Shown piece after piece: positions 16,593-25,107 of a stretch of 30,995 bases of DNA (position 1 is its first letter; every line of letters begins with the position of its first letter). A model generated the notes under the pieces. The model made no database searches and had not been told where the DNA came from. It saw only the letters and a program-made list of their open reading frames with translations. The stretch spans positions 1 to 30,995 of the forward strand of contig CAJKLB010000027.1 of assembly GCA_905200615.1 (NCBI GenBank). Reading direction: 5' to 3'. Origin of the DNA: an uncultured Selenomonadales bacterium (GTDB lineage Bacteria > Bacillota > Clostridia > Christensenellales > QALW01). Made by a program: the position numbers and the translations under genes.

Positions 16593-17293
16593 TGGGAAAA
16601 GACGTAATTATCGCCTGCGATTTTAACAGCAAGCAGGCAGTGCTGGATTTTCTAAATCAGTTCAAGGAAGAAAAACCATTTGTAAAAATAGGAATGGAAC
16701 TATATTATGCCGAAGGACCGGAGATCGTAAAGACGATTAAGGCTAGGGGCCATAAAATATTTCTCGATCTTAAACTGCACGACATTCCCAATACCGTGAA
16801 AAAAGCCATGGCTGTGCTTTCGGCGCTTGAAATCGATATGTGCAATTTACACGCGGCCGGAACGCTGGCAATGATGGAAGCGGCATTGGAGGGACTGACC
16901 CGTCCGAACGGAACCCGTCCGCTCTTGATAGCCGTCACACAGCTTACCTCTACCAGCCAAGAAAGAATGCAGAAGGAGCTTTTGATCCAGTCTCCGCTTG
17001 ATGAGGTAGTCATGCATTATGCGGAAAATGCTAAAAATGCCGGCTTGGACGGCGTTGTATGCTCTCCCTTGGAAGCCGGCGCGGTGCATGGCCGCTGTGG
17101 AAAGGAGTTCCTTACCGTTACGCCGGGGGTGCGGTTTGCCGGCGGGGATATCGGAGATCAATCGCGTATAACCACCCCGGAGAAAGCAAAGGAACTCGGA
17201 TCGGACTATATCGTAGTGGGGCGCCCGATTACCGCTTCTGAGAATCCCGTGGAAGCCTACAGAAGATGTATGACTGAATTTGCAGGAGAATAA
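16592..17293 (+). CDS. pyrF: Orotidine 5'-phosphate decarboxylase
   Basis: The 233-residue barrel enzyme catalyses the last step, OMP to UMP plus CO2. The catalytic Asp59-Lys61-Asp64 set is in FLDLKLHDIPNTV. VTPGVR and the phosphate-binding YIVVGRPIT motif near the end match the short bacterial (Bacillus-like) class of about 230-240 residues. The ATG at 16592 overlaps the pyrD stop (TGATG), with AGGAGGGG 7 bases ahead. A TTG three bases earlier is the only other possible start. Confidence 0.96.
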   Translation: MGKDVIIACDFNSKQAVLDFLNQFKEEKPFVKIGMELYYAEGPEIVKTIKARGHKIFLDLKLHDIPNTVKKAMAVLSALEIDMCNLHAAGTLAMMEAALEGLTRPNGTRPLLIAVTQLTSTSQERMQKELLIQSPLDEVVMHYAENAKNAGLDGVVCSPLEAGAVHGRCGKEFLTVTPGVRFAGGDIGDQSRITTPEKAKELGSDYIVVGRPITASENPVEAYRRCMTEFAGE

Positions 17294-17332
17294 TTTTAAA
17301 TATGCGCATTTATGCATAAAGGAGGAGCTTTG

Positions 17333-17971
17333 ATGAAAAAGATAATTGCTGCGGATCTGCTTTCTATAGGAGCTGTGTTTTTCAGACCGGATGAGCCGTT
17401 TATATGGGCAAGCGGAATTAAGAGTCCCGTATATTGCGATAACAGACTTACACTGACAGCGCCTAAAGTACGCGGCCATATTGAAAACGGTCTTGCCGAA
17501 ACGGTAAAAAAATATTATCCGGAATGTCAGGTGCTGATGGGAACTTCCACCGCGGGAATTGCTCATGCGGCGATCACGGCACATATACTGGGACTGCCGA
17601 TGGGGTATGTGCGCGGCGGCGCGAAAGATCACGGAAGGAAAAATCAAATAGAGGGGAAACTGGAAAAAGGACAGAAAGTCGTTGTAATAGAAGATCTTAT
17701 TTCTACCGGCGGCAGTGTGATAGAGGTTGTTGATATACTGCGTGAAGCCGGGGCCGAAGTGCTGGGAATCGCCAGTATTTTTACCTATGGAATGAAAAAA
17801 GGGCTTGACCGTCTTCGCGACGCCAAGGTTCAGAATATAAGCCTTACCGATTTTGACACGGTTGCTCAGGTGGCGGCTGAAGAAAAATACATAGCACCGG
17901 AGGATATTCAAAGGTTGATTGCTTTTCGAAATAATCCGTCAGATGAACGCTGGATAGGAGCAGGAAAATGA
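17333..17971 (+). CDS. pyrE: Orotate phosphoribosyltransferase
   Basis: The 212-residue enzyme joins orotate to PRPP to give OMP. Family landmarks: FIWASGIKSPVYCDNR near the N-terminus, the flexible loop around RGGAKDHGRKNQIEG (94-108) with its basic residues, and the PRPP-binding VVVIEDLISTGGSV (116-129). AAAGGAGGAG precedes the ATG at 17333; an earlier in-frame ATG at 17312 would place the ribosome site inside the gene. The 39-base gap after pyrF is the widest in the operon and holds a TATGC/GCATA inverted repeat with no obvious role. Confidence 0.96.
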   Translation: MKKIIAADLLSIGAVFFRPDEPFIWASGIKSPVYCDNRLTLTAPKVRGHIENGLAETVKKYYPECQVLMGTSTAGIAHAAITAHILGLPMGYVRGGAKDHGRKNQIEGKLEKGQKVVVIEDLISTGGSVIEVVDILREAGAEVLGIASIFTYGMKKGLDRLRDAKVQNISLTDFDTVAQVAAEEKYIAPEDIQRLIAFRNNPSDERWIGAGK

Positions 17972-18882
17972 GAAGCTTGATCGATATTCAGGAACTTTCT
18001 GTAGAAGAAATCGACCGCTTGATTGCCGTTGCCGACGATATCATTCAGAACCCTGAAAAATACAGGCATAAATGTGAAGGGAAAAAGCTGGCTACGCTGT
18101 TTTTTGAGCCTTCCACCCGTACCCGCTTAAGTTTTGAAGCGGCGATGTATGAGCTTGGCGGAAATGTGCTTGGCTTTTCCGAAGCGCAGAGCAGCTCGGC
18201 GGCTAAAGGAGAAAGCGTTGCCGATACGGCAAAAACGGTAAGTTGTTATGCCGATATTATCGCCATGCGCCATCCCAAAGAGGGCGCGCCGCTGGTAGCG
18301 GCCATGAACGCATCGATACCGGTGATCAACGCCGGCGACGGAGGACATAATCATCCTACACAAACACTTGCGGACTTATTTACGATAAGCAGAGAAAAAG
18401 GAAGCCTGCATAACTTTACTATTGGCTTTTGCGGGGATCTTAAATTCGGACGTACCGTTCATTCTCTTATCGCGGCGCTTTCGCGTTATAACGGAATCAA
18501 GGTGGTTCTTATTTCGCCGGAAGAATTAAAGCTGCCCAGTTATGTGAAAAAAGATATTCTGAAAAAAAACGGCATTCCCTATGTACAAACCACAGAACTG
18601 GAAAGCGTGATTTCTCAGCTGGATGTGCTTTATATGACGCGTGTTCAGCGGGAAAGATTTTTCAGTGAAGAGGAATATTTGCGTCTGAAAGACAGCTATA
18701 TTCTTACGCCCGATAAGCTGAAAAGCGCAAAAGAGGATCTGTGCATCATGCATCCGCTGCCGAGGGTGAACGAAATTGCCGTTTCCATTGATAATGATAG
18801 CCGAGCCTGCTATTTCAAGCAGGTGCTTTACGGCAAATATATGCGTATGGCGCTTATTTTAAAATTGCTGGGGGTGGAATAG
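17968..18882 (+). CDS. pyrB: Aspartate carbamoyltransferase catalytic subunit
   Basis: The 304-residue catalytic chain condenses carbamoyl phosphate with aspartate. The carbamoyl phosphate loop FFEPSTRTRLSFE (45-57), the SSSAAKGES loop with its lysine, HPTQTLADLFTI, the Arg of TRVQRERF and the HPLPRVNEI motif are intact. Start and pyrE stop overlap as ATGA, with AGGAGCAGG in front. The regulatory chain pyrI follows 2 bases later, so the holoenzyme is probably the large E. coli-like c6r6 assembly with nucleotide allostery. Confidence 0.97.
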   Translation: MRSLIDIQELSVEEIDRLIAVADDIIQNPEKYRHKCEGKKLATLFFEPSTRTRLSFEAAMYELGGNVLGFSEAQSSSAAKGESVADTAKTVSCYADIIAMRHPKEGAPLVAAMNASIPVINAGDGGHNHPTQTLADLFTISREKGSLHNFTIGFCGDLKFGRTVHSLIAALSRYNGIKVVLISPEELKLPSYVKKDILKKNGIPYVQTTELESVISQLDVLYMTRVQRERFFSEEEYLRLKDSYILTPDKLKSAKEDLCIMHPLPRVNEIAVSIDNDSRACYFKQVLYGKYMRMALILKLLGVE

Positions 18883-18884
18883 CT

Positions 18885-19301
18885 TTGAAAATCGATTCCA
18901 TAAAAAACGGGTTGGTTATAGACCATATCAAGGCGGGAAACGGTATGGAGATTTACCGGCTTCTGGAACTTGAAAAACTGGAATGTTCGGTTGCCATTAT
19001 AAAAAATGTTGCCAGCAAAAAGCTGGGGAAGAAGGATATTATAAAAATCGATGCGGATATTGATATCGATCTGGATATCTTGGGGTATATTGATCCGGGA
19101 ATAACGATTAATGTAATCAAGGACGCCGTACTTGTTGAAAAAAAACATATTGATCTTCCCGAAACTTTAACGGGCGTTCTGATATGTAAAAATCCCCGGT
19201 GCATTTCAACAACCGAGCAGGAGCTTCCTCAAATTTTTAAGCTTACTGACCGGGAAAACAGAATATATCGTTGTATTTATTGTGAAGCCAAGGCAAAATA
19301 G
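18885..19301 (+). CDS. pyrI: Aspartate carbamoyltransferase regulatory subunit
   Basis: The 138-residue chain should give allosteric control of PyrB by CTP/UTP and ATP. The N-terminal nucleotide-binding part starts KIDSIKNGLVIDHI, matching the family opening. The C-terminal zinc domain has four cysteines, Cys101, Cys106, Cys130 and Cys133 (CKNPRC...CIYC), needed to dock on PyrB. It is somewhat shorter than the ~150-residue enterobacterial protein. The start appears to be TTG at 18885, two bases after the pyrB stop, behind a GGGGGTGG stretch; no ATG is available at the family start. It is the last gene before the operon terminator. Confidence 0.93.
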   Translation: MKIDSIKNGLVIDHIKAGNGMEIYRLLELEKLECSVAIIKNVASKKLGKKDIIKIDADIDIDLDILGYIDPGITINVIKDAVLVEKKHIDLPETLTGVLICKNPRCISTTEQELPQIFKLTDRENRIYRCIYCEAKAK

Positions 19302-19323
19302 AGGGAAAAAGCTGATACCGTTG

Positions 19324-19362
19324 ACAGATCTGCAAAAACTTTTGCGGATCTGTTGCTTTTTT
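19324..19362 (+). terminator. Terminator of the pyr operon
   Basis: ACAGATCTGCAAAA pairs with TTTTGCGGATCTGT over 14 positions (one T-G wobble) around a two-base turn, followed by TGCTTTTTT. It is the strongest terminator in the window. Confidence 0.92.
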
Positions 19363-19401
19363 GGCGATATACAGTAAGAACGGAAGAACTGCTTTTTTTA
19401 C

Positions 19402-19430
19402 TTGAAAAAAAAGACCGGCAGGTGTATACT
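19402..19430 (+). promoter_or_regulatory. Promoter of the metF-metH operon
   Basis: TTGAAA (19402-19407), 17-base spacer, TATACT (19425-19430). The leader is only about 20 bases, leaving no room for a SAM riboswitch or T-box, so methionine control, if any, is not by those RNAs. Confidence 0.8.
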
Positions 19431-19458
19431 ATAAAAAAATAAAGGAAAAGGATTTTTT

Positions 19459-20322
19459 ATGAAGCTGACTCAGATTATAAACGGAAGTAAGCCCAGTCTT
19501 TCTTTTGAAGTGTTCCCGCCTAAAACTGACAGCGCTTTTGAAAGCGTAAAAAACGCGATTGAAGAGATCGCGGCGTTAAAGCCCAGTTATATGAGCGTTA
19601 CATACGGCGCCGGCGGAGGAACTTCAGATTATACGGTCATGATCTCTTCCCGCATTCTAAAGGATTTTTCGGTTACGCCGCTGGCTCATTTAAGCTGTAT
19701 CTCTTCTTCAAAACAGCAGATTCTTCAGCAGCTTCGGCTTTTGCGGCAAAACGGTATTGAAAATATTCTTGCTTTGCGCGGCGATATACCCGCCGGCGGC
19801 GAAGGGGTATCTGCGGAGTATCATTACGCTTCTGAATTGATTCAGGAGGTGGCTTCTTTCGGCGGTTTTTGTATCGGGGGAGCTTGTTATCCGGAAGGTC
19901 ATCCTGAAAGTGCCAGCAATGCCGCGGATATTGAAAATTTAAAGCGCAAAGTAGACAGCGGGTGCGAGTTTTTGACAACCCAAATGTTTTTTGATAATAA
20001 TATTCTTTATAATTTTATGTATAGAGCGCTGAAAGCCGGTATTCAGGTGCCGGTTGTGGCCGGCATTATGCCGGTAACAAATCCTCGGCAAATAAAACGC
20101 ATTTGCGATATTTCCGGTACGGAATTGCCGCAGCGGTTTAAGCGCATTGTTGACCGTTACGGAGATAATGACGCCGCTATGAAGCAGGCGGGTATTGCTT
20201 ATGCTACCGAGCAGGTGATCGATCTTTTTGCTAACGGCATTCATGCCGTACATATTTATTCCATGAATAAGCCTGATGTGGCACGGCAGATTCAAAAGAA
20301 CATATCGGAAATTATAAAATGA
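19459..20322 (+). CDS. metF: 5,10-methylenetetrahydrofolate reductase
   Basis: The 287-residue FAD barrel reduces methylene-THF to methyl-THF, the methyl donor for MetH. The catalytic glutamate is in LSFEVFPPKTD near residue 18. SVTYGAGGG, the FAD-binding ALRGDIP, GACYPEGHPES, TTQMFFDN and AGIMPVTNPRQI are all family-typical. Length matches bacterial MetF, without the C-terminal regulatory domain of eukaryotic enzymes. The next gene starts inside its stop (ATGA). Together the three genes form a complete methyl-transfer branch for methionine synthesis. Confidence 0.96.
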   Translation: MKLTQIINGSKPSLSFEVFPPKTDSAFESVKNAIEEIAALKPSYMSVTYGAGGGTSDYTVMISSRILKDFSVTPLAHLSCISSSKQQILQQLRLLRQNGIENILALRGDIPAGGEGVSAEYHYASELIQEVASFGGFCIGGACYPEGHPESASNAADIENLKRKVDSGCEFLTTQMFFDNNILYNFMYRALKAGIQVPVVAGIMPVTNPRQIKRICDISGTELPQRFKRIVDRYGDNDAAMKQAGIAYATEQVIDLFANGIHAVHIYSMNKPDVARQIQKNISEIIK

Positions 20323-20921
20323 GTATTTTACAGCGTGGAATGGGAACCATTCCGGCCGAGGAAATTTTGATTGATGCCAATGAGGCGGCGTTAAGATTGG
20401 GCACGGCACGGGGTTATACGAATGACGAGATACGGCAATGTGCCCATTTGGTTATGCAGACGGCTAAGTGCCGGTATACCTATATTCAAACATCGGTATC
20501 TTTAGGGGAATCAGGCCGGTGTGATACGGGCTTTGGAGAGTTTGTAAGCTTTGATTTGCATAAAAATCTACAGGGATGTCAAAGCGCCTACGTTTTTGCC
20601 GTTACTTTAGGCAGTGATATCGACCGATTGATTGCCCGGCAAAAATGGATTTCCCATGCAAAAATGTTTATTATCGACGCGCTTTCTTCCGCTATGGCGG
20701 AAACCCTTTGTGAAACGGTGGATCAAAAATTAAAAAGGGGAAAGCAATGCCGGCCTCGGTTCAGTCCCGGGTACGGAGATCTTCCTCTTGCGGTTCAACC
20801 GCAGCTGCTGCAGGTGACAGAGGCTTTCAAGATCGGTATTACGCTGAATGATTCTCTTTTAATGTCACCTTGTAAATCCATTACGGCGATTATGGGAGTT
20901 TTAGATGAAAATAACGGATGA
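20319..20921 (+). CDS. Stand-alone methionine synthase reactivation-domain protein
   Basis: The 200-residue protein resembles the SAM-binding activation domain that forms the C-terminus of E. coli MetH. Its RPRFSPGYGDLPL (about 145-157) fits the RxSPGYG SAM-binding motif, and LNDSLLMSPCKSITAIMG near the end matches the family tail. It presumably docks on the neighbouring MetH, which lacks this domain, and remethylates inactivated cob(II)alamin using SAM and a reductant. A separate domain protein of this kind is known from Thermotoga. It overlaps metF by 4 and metH by 17 bases, consistent with a fixed functional trio. Confidence 0.88.
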   Translation: MSILQRGMGTIPAEEILIDANEAALRLGTARGYTNDEIRQCAHLVMQTAKCRYTYIQTSVSLGESGRCDTGFGEFVSFDLHKNLQGCQSAYVFAVTLGSDIDRLIARQKWISHAKMFIIDALSSAMAETLCETVDQKLKRGKQCRPRFSPGYGDLPLAVQPQLLQVTEAFKIGITLNDSLLMSPCKSITAIMGVLDENNG

Positions 20922-23265
20922 AATAAAAAAACGAAGACTTTATTTTGACGGCGGTACGGGAACATTGCTGCAAAGTCAGGGACTTGCCGCAGGGGAACTG
21001 CCGGAAACTTGGAATGAAAAATATCCCGAAAGAATCGTTGCGCTGCATCGGGCTTATTTAGAGGCCGGAGCTGACATTATAAAAACCAATACTTTCGGCG
21101 CGGCGAAAGGTCAGATTACGCCGGAGATGGTAAAAGCCGGTATTTTTTGTGCCCGAAAGGCCGCCGCGGATTTTTTGAATCGATATGTGGCGTTTGATTT
21201 GGGTCCTACGGGCAAAATGATAGAACCTTTGGGCGAGCTTTCTTTTGAGGAAGCTGTTTCTCTTTTTGCCTCTAACGTACGCTTGGCTGAGGAATGCGGA
21301 GCGGATTTGATTCTGATCGAAACCATGAGTGATTCCTATGAAACCAAGGCCGCTGTACTCGCGGCAAAGGAAAACAGCCGTTTGCCGATATTTGTTACCA
21401 ATGCCTTTGATCAGAACGGAAAGCTGATGACAGGAGCTTCTCCCGAAGCAATGATCGCCATGCTGGAAGGTCTGGGGGTTGATGCTATTGGCATGAATTG
21501 TTCTTTCGGTCCGGATAAAATGCTGGAGATTATAGAAGATTATCAAAAATATTCTTCTCTTCCGATTATTGTAAATCCGAACGCGGGAATGCCGAGAATT
21601 GAAAACAATGAAACGGTATATGATGTCGATCCGGACGGTTTTGCGGACTATATGGCTCAGATCGCTCGAAAAGGAGGGTGTATTTTGGGCGGCTGCTGCG
21701 GAACAACACCCGCATATATTCAAAAAACGGTTGAAAAAACAAGGGATATTCCCTATACATATCCTGAGAGAAAAAACTTTACGGTGGTTTCCTCTTACAC
21801 GAATGCCGTGAGGATCGGTGAATCTCCCGTGCTGATCGGGGAACGGATTAATCCCACCGGCAAACCCAAATTAAAAGAAGCTCTTCGCGCAGGGGATATC
21901 GGATATATTTTGAATGAGGGTATCCGGCAGGCGGAAAAGGGTGTACATATATTGGATGTTAATGTGGGCCTGCCGGAAATAGATGAAAAACAAATGATGC
22001 AGAAAGCGGTGTGTGACCTTCAGGCCGTATGTGATCTTCCTCTGCAAATTGATAGTTCCGATGCCTCGGCTTTAGAGGCGGCCATGCGTGTGTATAACGG
22101 CAAGCCGCTGGTCAATTCGGTCAACGGCAAGATGGAGAGTATGGAACAGATTTTTCCTTTGATAAAAAAATACGGCGGGGTTCTGATTGCGCTGACTATG
22201 GATGAAACCGGTATTCCCGACAGTGTGCAGGGACGTGTTGCCATTGCGGAAAAAATTCTTCGCTGTGCGGAAAAATACGGTATTGAGAAAAAAAATATCG
22301 TGGTGGATCCTTTGGCGCTTACGGTCTCTTCCGATCCCTTGGCGCCGCAGATAACCATGGAAACCGTAAAAATGCTTGCGGATGCACAAATCAGAACCAG
22401 TTTGGGTGTCTCAAATATCTCTTTCGGACTGCCGATGCGAGATGCAATCAACGCTGCATTCTTTTCCGGCGCGTTGTACGCCGGGCTTAACTGTGCGATT
22501 ATGAATCCGTTTTCCGAAGCGATGATGAACACCTATTATGCTTTTTGCGCTTTAACGGGACTGGATCAGGGATGCGTAAAATACATAGAAAATGTTGCGG
22601 AGATTACCGCGGTAAAATCCGAAAAAAAACAAGCGCAGCAGACGTTTGAAGGCTTGCAGTACGCGATTGTTAAGGGCATGGGGGAACAGGCTGCTGTGGA
22701 GGCGGAAGCTCTCTGCGGCAGACAGAATCCCATCGATATTATTAACCGAGAGATTATTCCCGCGTTGAACCAAGTGGGGAAAGCCTTTGAAGAGAAAACG
22801 CTTTATCTGCCGCAGCTGTTGATGAGCGCGGAAGCCGCGTCCCGCGCGTTTGAGCATGTAAAAAAGAAAATTCCTGCCGCTGAAAATCGGGAAGTACAGC
22901 GAAAGATAATTCTTGCCACGGTAAAAGGCGATATTCATGATATCGGAAAAAATATTGTGAAAGTTCTGCTTGAAAGCTATGGCTTTACGGTGATCGATTT
23001 AGGTCGTGACGTTCCGCCTGAAACGGTATGCCAAGCGGTAGAGCGGGAACATTGCCGTTTGGTGGGATTGAGTGCCTTGATGACAACTACCGTGCCTTCT
23101 ATGGCGGAAACAATCCGGCAGCTGCGCGAAACAGATTCCTCTGTCAGGGTAGTAGTAGGCGGCGCTGTGCTGAATGAAGAATATGCGCAGATGATCGGCG
23201 CCGACTGTTATTCGCCCGACGCGATGGATACCGTGCGGTATGCAGAGAAATTTTATCAAGAATAG
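20905..23265 (+). CDS. metH: Cobalamin-dependent methionine synthase lacking the activation domain
   Basis: The 786-residue protein moves the methyl group from methyl-THF through B12 to homocysteine. Domains in order: homocysteine-binding barrel (1-~290) with zinc ligands Cys199, Cys264 and Cys265 (MNCSFGP, GGCCGTTP); pterin-binding barrel (~305-565, IGERINPTGK, LDVNVG); helical cap (~580-660); and B12 Rossmann domain with the cobalt-ligand motif DIHDIG (His678), SALMTTT and VVVGGAVLN. It stops after the B12 domain, about 440 residues short of E. coli MetH. The missing part is the preceding gene. GGGAG precedes the ATG at 20905. Confidence 0.96.
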   Translation: MKITDEIKKRRLYFDGGTGTLLQSQGLAAGELPETWNEKYPERIVALHRAYLEAGADIIKTNTFGAAKGQITPEMVKAGIFCARKAAADFLNRYVAFDLGPTGKMIEPLGELSFEEAVSLFASNVRLAEECGADLILIETMSDSYETKAAVLAAKENSRLPIFVTNAFDQNGKLMTGASPEAMIAMLEGLGVDAIGMNCSFGPDKMLEIIEDYQKYSSLPIIVNPNAGMPRIENNETVYDVDPDGFADYMAQIARKGGCILGGCCGTTPAYIQKTVEKTRDIPYTYPERKNFTVVSSYTNAVRIGESPVLIGERINPTGKPKLKEALRAGDIGYILNEGIRQAEKGVHILDVNVGLPEIDEKQMMQKAVCDLQAVCDLPLQIDSSDASALEAAMRVYNGKPLVNSVNGKMESMEQIFPLIKKYGGVLIALTMDETGIPDSVQGRVAIAEKILRCAEKYGIEKKNIVVDPLALTVSSDPLAPQITMETVKMLADAQIRTSLGVSNISFGLPMRDAINAAFFSGALYAGLNCAIMNPFSEAMMNTYYAFCALTGLDQGCVKYIENVAEITAVKSEKKQAQQTFEGLQYAIVKGMGEQAAVEAEALCGRQNPIDIINREIIPALNQVGKAFEEKTLYLPQLLMSAEAASRAFEHVKKKIPAAENREVQRKIILATVKGDIHDIGKNIVKVLLESYGFTVIDLGRDVPPETVCQAVEREHCRLVGLSALMTTTVPSMAETIRQLRETDSSVRVVVGGAVLNEEYAQMIGADCYSPDAMDTVRYAEKFYQE

Positions 23266-23293
23266 CGCGGAAGGAAACCTGCTTTTATTGTAT

Positions 23294-23307
23294 TGTAAGC
23301 GCTGGTA
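23294..23307 (+). promoter_or_regulatory. cre-like site (possible CcpA operator)
   Basis: TGTAAGCGCTGGTA matches the cre consensus TGWAANCGNTNNCA at every specified position but one. It lies 60 bases before the GH43 gene. No convincing promoter was found next to it, and a 14-base match can arise by chance. Confidence 0.35.
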
Positions 23308-23367
23308 TCATTGCTTCCATAAAACTGTAATCGGTTGAAATTAAATAAGCAGAAAGGATCCCTTCCT

Positions 23368-24261
23368 ATGATCGTAAGAACAAATATTGAATATTTGAGA
23401 GATCCGTTTATATTGGTTGAAAATGGAGTTTATTATGCATACGGCACATGGAATACAAGAGAAAATTGGGAAAATACCGTGTGGGGATGCTTTAAAAATA
23501 TAAGCGGAGAGCTTAACGGAAAATGGGAGATTATAGATACTCCCGTGTATGTGCGCCCGAAAAATGCGATAAAAGAAATGTGGGCTCCCGAAGTACATAA
23601 ATACAAAGGGAATTATTATATGTTTGCCACTTATTATTCCGCGAAAACAAATCATAAAGGATGTACAATACTTAAAGCGGCGTCTCCGGAGGGACCATTT
23701 GAAGAAATAACAAACGGTCATATTACTCCGAATCATTGGGAGGCTATAGACGGTACCTTTTATGTGGATAAGACCGGTCAGCCTTGGATGATATTTGTAC
23801 ATGAATGGACCAATACAGATGACAATATAGGCAGAATGGCCGCGGCAAAGCTGTCGGATGATCTTACCCATTTTATTTCTGAGCCTGTTGAACTTTTCAG
23901 AGCGGATGATCCCGTATGGACAAATGCCGGAGTGACAGATGGCTGTTTTATGTATGAAACAAAGGAAAACGGCCTCGTGATGATTTGGTCTAATTTTGAT
24001 GCGGAAGGGTATTATTGTGTAGCGGTCGCGCGCAGCGACAGCGGATGTGTGGACGGCAAATGGATTCACGAGACGGCTCCGCTTTTTTCTAAGAAAAAAG
24101 CAGGGAAATATGATGGCGGTCATGGTATGATCTTTAAAGATAGAGACGGAAAATTGTATTTATCCATTCATTCGCCGAACAAACCGAACGCCGTATCCGG
24201 TGAACGAACCGTTTTTATACCTGTAAGAGAAGAAAACGGAACGCTTGTATGCGAGCTTTAA
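23368..24261 (+). CDS. Glycoside hydrolase family 43-type protein
   Basis: The 297-residue single-domain five-bladed propeller protein is of the GH43/GH62 clan, whose members remove arabinose, xylose or galactose units from plant polysaccharides. The presumed base Asp12 is in YLRDPFI. MWAPEVHKYKGNYYMFATYY and the pKa-adjusting Asp in EAIDGTFYVDKTGQPWMIFVHEW are clear. The acid-region strand reads TDGCF where many family members have EGP or TDGP. No signal peptide is present, so it would act inside the cell on imported oligosaccharides. The ATG at 23368 follows AGAAAGGA. Linkage specificity cannot be assigned. It may share a transcript with the met operon (103-base gap) but probably has its own control. 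Confidence 0.85.
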   Translation: MIVRTNIEYLRDPFILVENGVYYAYGTWNTRENWENTVWGCFKNISGELNGKWEIIDTPVYVRPKNAIKEMWAPEVHKYKGNYYMFATYYSAKTNHKGCTILKAASPEGPFEEITNGHITPNHWEAIDGTFYVDKTGQPWMIFVHEWTNTDDNIGRMAAAKLSDDLTHFISEPVELFRADDPVWTNAGVTDGCFMYETKENGLVMIWSNFDAEGYYCVAVARSDSGCVDGKWIHETAPLFSKKKAGKYDGGHGMIFKDRDGKLYLSIHSPNKPNAVSGERTVFIPVREENGTLVCEL

Positions 24262-24933
24262 ACACGGCTTTTTATCAATCATATTGAATTAATTTGTTGG
24301 TTTTTAGGAAAACTGAAACTGAAAAAATGAACCATATTTAGTACAGTCCGTTGAAAAATCTGTTTGCGAATAGGCGCAAAGCAAAATTTTATGCGTCGCA
24401 TCGGGAGAGCGTTCTTTATCGTAAAGCGGCCGAGATATCTTACACCTTTCTTGTGCTCTTTTGGGCAAAATTTCGCTCTCCGAAGAGGGCGAACCGAGGA
24501 ACTCAATATCCCACCGCTTTCTGAAAAAAGGAGGACGAACCCTTTATAGTGTAACATTTTTAGCTGTGTGACTTTTTTCAGAGAATGAAACTATATGCTG
24601 TATTTCTATCTTTTTGAGTAAGTATTCACTGATTATCGCAAAACGTATGTATAAGGATATATTGTTTTAAAAAAGGCAAAGCTAAAAGATCTTTGCGTAT
24701 GCAAGGGATGCCTTTGAGTAAAAAGATAAAAACAGAGTTTTATATTTAAAATATAGGGTTTTTCTATTGTTGATTCGTGAAAGCTTGATAGAGGATTTCC
24801 CATCGTTTTGTATTATAAAGGGGATGCCCGTTGCCGTTCTTTATCCTGTGAACCGCGGAAAAAGTTTAACTTATTTAGGTTCTGTATCGTTTTGCTGTTT
24901 TTTTGTTTTTAATAAAATTTTTTCATAAAACGC
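24262..24933. other. Gene-free stretch, with an unexplained GC-richer segment
   Basis: No gene or RNA is recognised. The segment 24340-24550 is richer in GC and purine blocks (GCTCTCCGAAGAGGGCGAACC, AAAAAAGGAGGACGAACCC) than its AT-rich surroundings. It looks like an intergenic repeat or a gene relic, though no second copy occurs in the window. A weak GCAAAG/CTTTGC hairpin lies near 24680. Confidence 0.35.
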
Positions 24934-24962
24934 TTGCAAAAAAATGAAGCTTGTTGTATAAT
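24934..24962 (+). promoter_or_regulatory. Promoter of tRNA-Thr
   Basis: TTGCAA (24934-24939), 17-base spacer, TATAAT (24957-24962), ending 16 bases before the tRNA. Confidence 0.85.
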
Positions 24963-24978
24963 ATCTTCGTTTCACAGT

Positions 24979-25055
24979 GCTGATGTAGCTCAGTAGGTAG
25001 AGCGCATCCTTGGTAAGGATGAGGCTCACGGGTTCGATTCCCGTCATCAGCTCCA
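24979..25055 (+). tRNA. tRNA-Thr (anticodon GGU)
   Basis: The acceptor stem GCTGATG/CATCAGC, D arm, anticodon stem CATCC/GGATG with loop TTGGTAA, T arm with GGTTCGATTCC and an encoded CCA are all present in 77 bases. GGT in the loop reads ACC/ACU threonine codons. Confidence 0.96.
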
Positions 25056-25062
25056 TTTAAAA

Positions 25063-25092
25063 ACCCCTGAAAAACTCAGGGGTGCTTTTTTG
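25063..25092 (+). terminator. Terminator after tRNA-Thr
   Basis: ACCCCTGA (25063-25070), loop AAAAC, TCAGGGGT (25076-25083), then GCTTTTTTGC. The next gene's ribosome site begins only about 4 bases after the T run. Confidence 0.88.
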
Positions 25093-25107
25093 CTTGGAGG
25101 TTTGCCC

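Noticed and set aside
17294..17332. Inverted repeat TATGC/GCATA before pyrE as a terminator
   Set aside because: The stem is five bases, AT-rich and without a T run, and the pyr genes continue on both sides.
16847..17911. 354-codon minus-strand frame across pyrF and pyrE
   Set aside because: It covers two clear genes on the other strand, its composition is not protein-like, and no promoter or ribosome site is present.
24279..24557. 92-codon minus and 61-codon plus frames in the intergenic region
   Set aside because: No ribosome sites, basic low-quality composition on both strands at once; more likely non-coding or repeat DNA.
24871..25056. 61-codon minus frame over tRNA-Thr (MELMTGIEPVSL...)
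   Set aside because: It is the translated reverse complement of the tRNA, a common annotation artefact.
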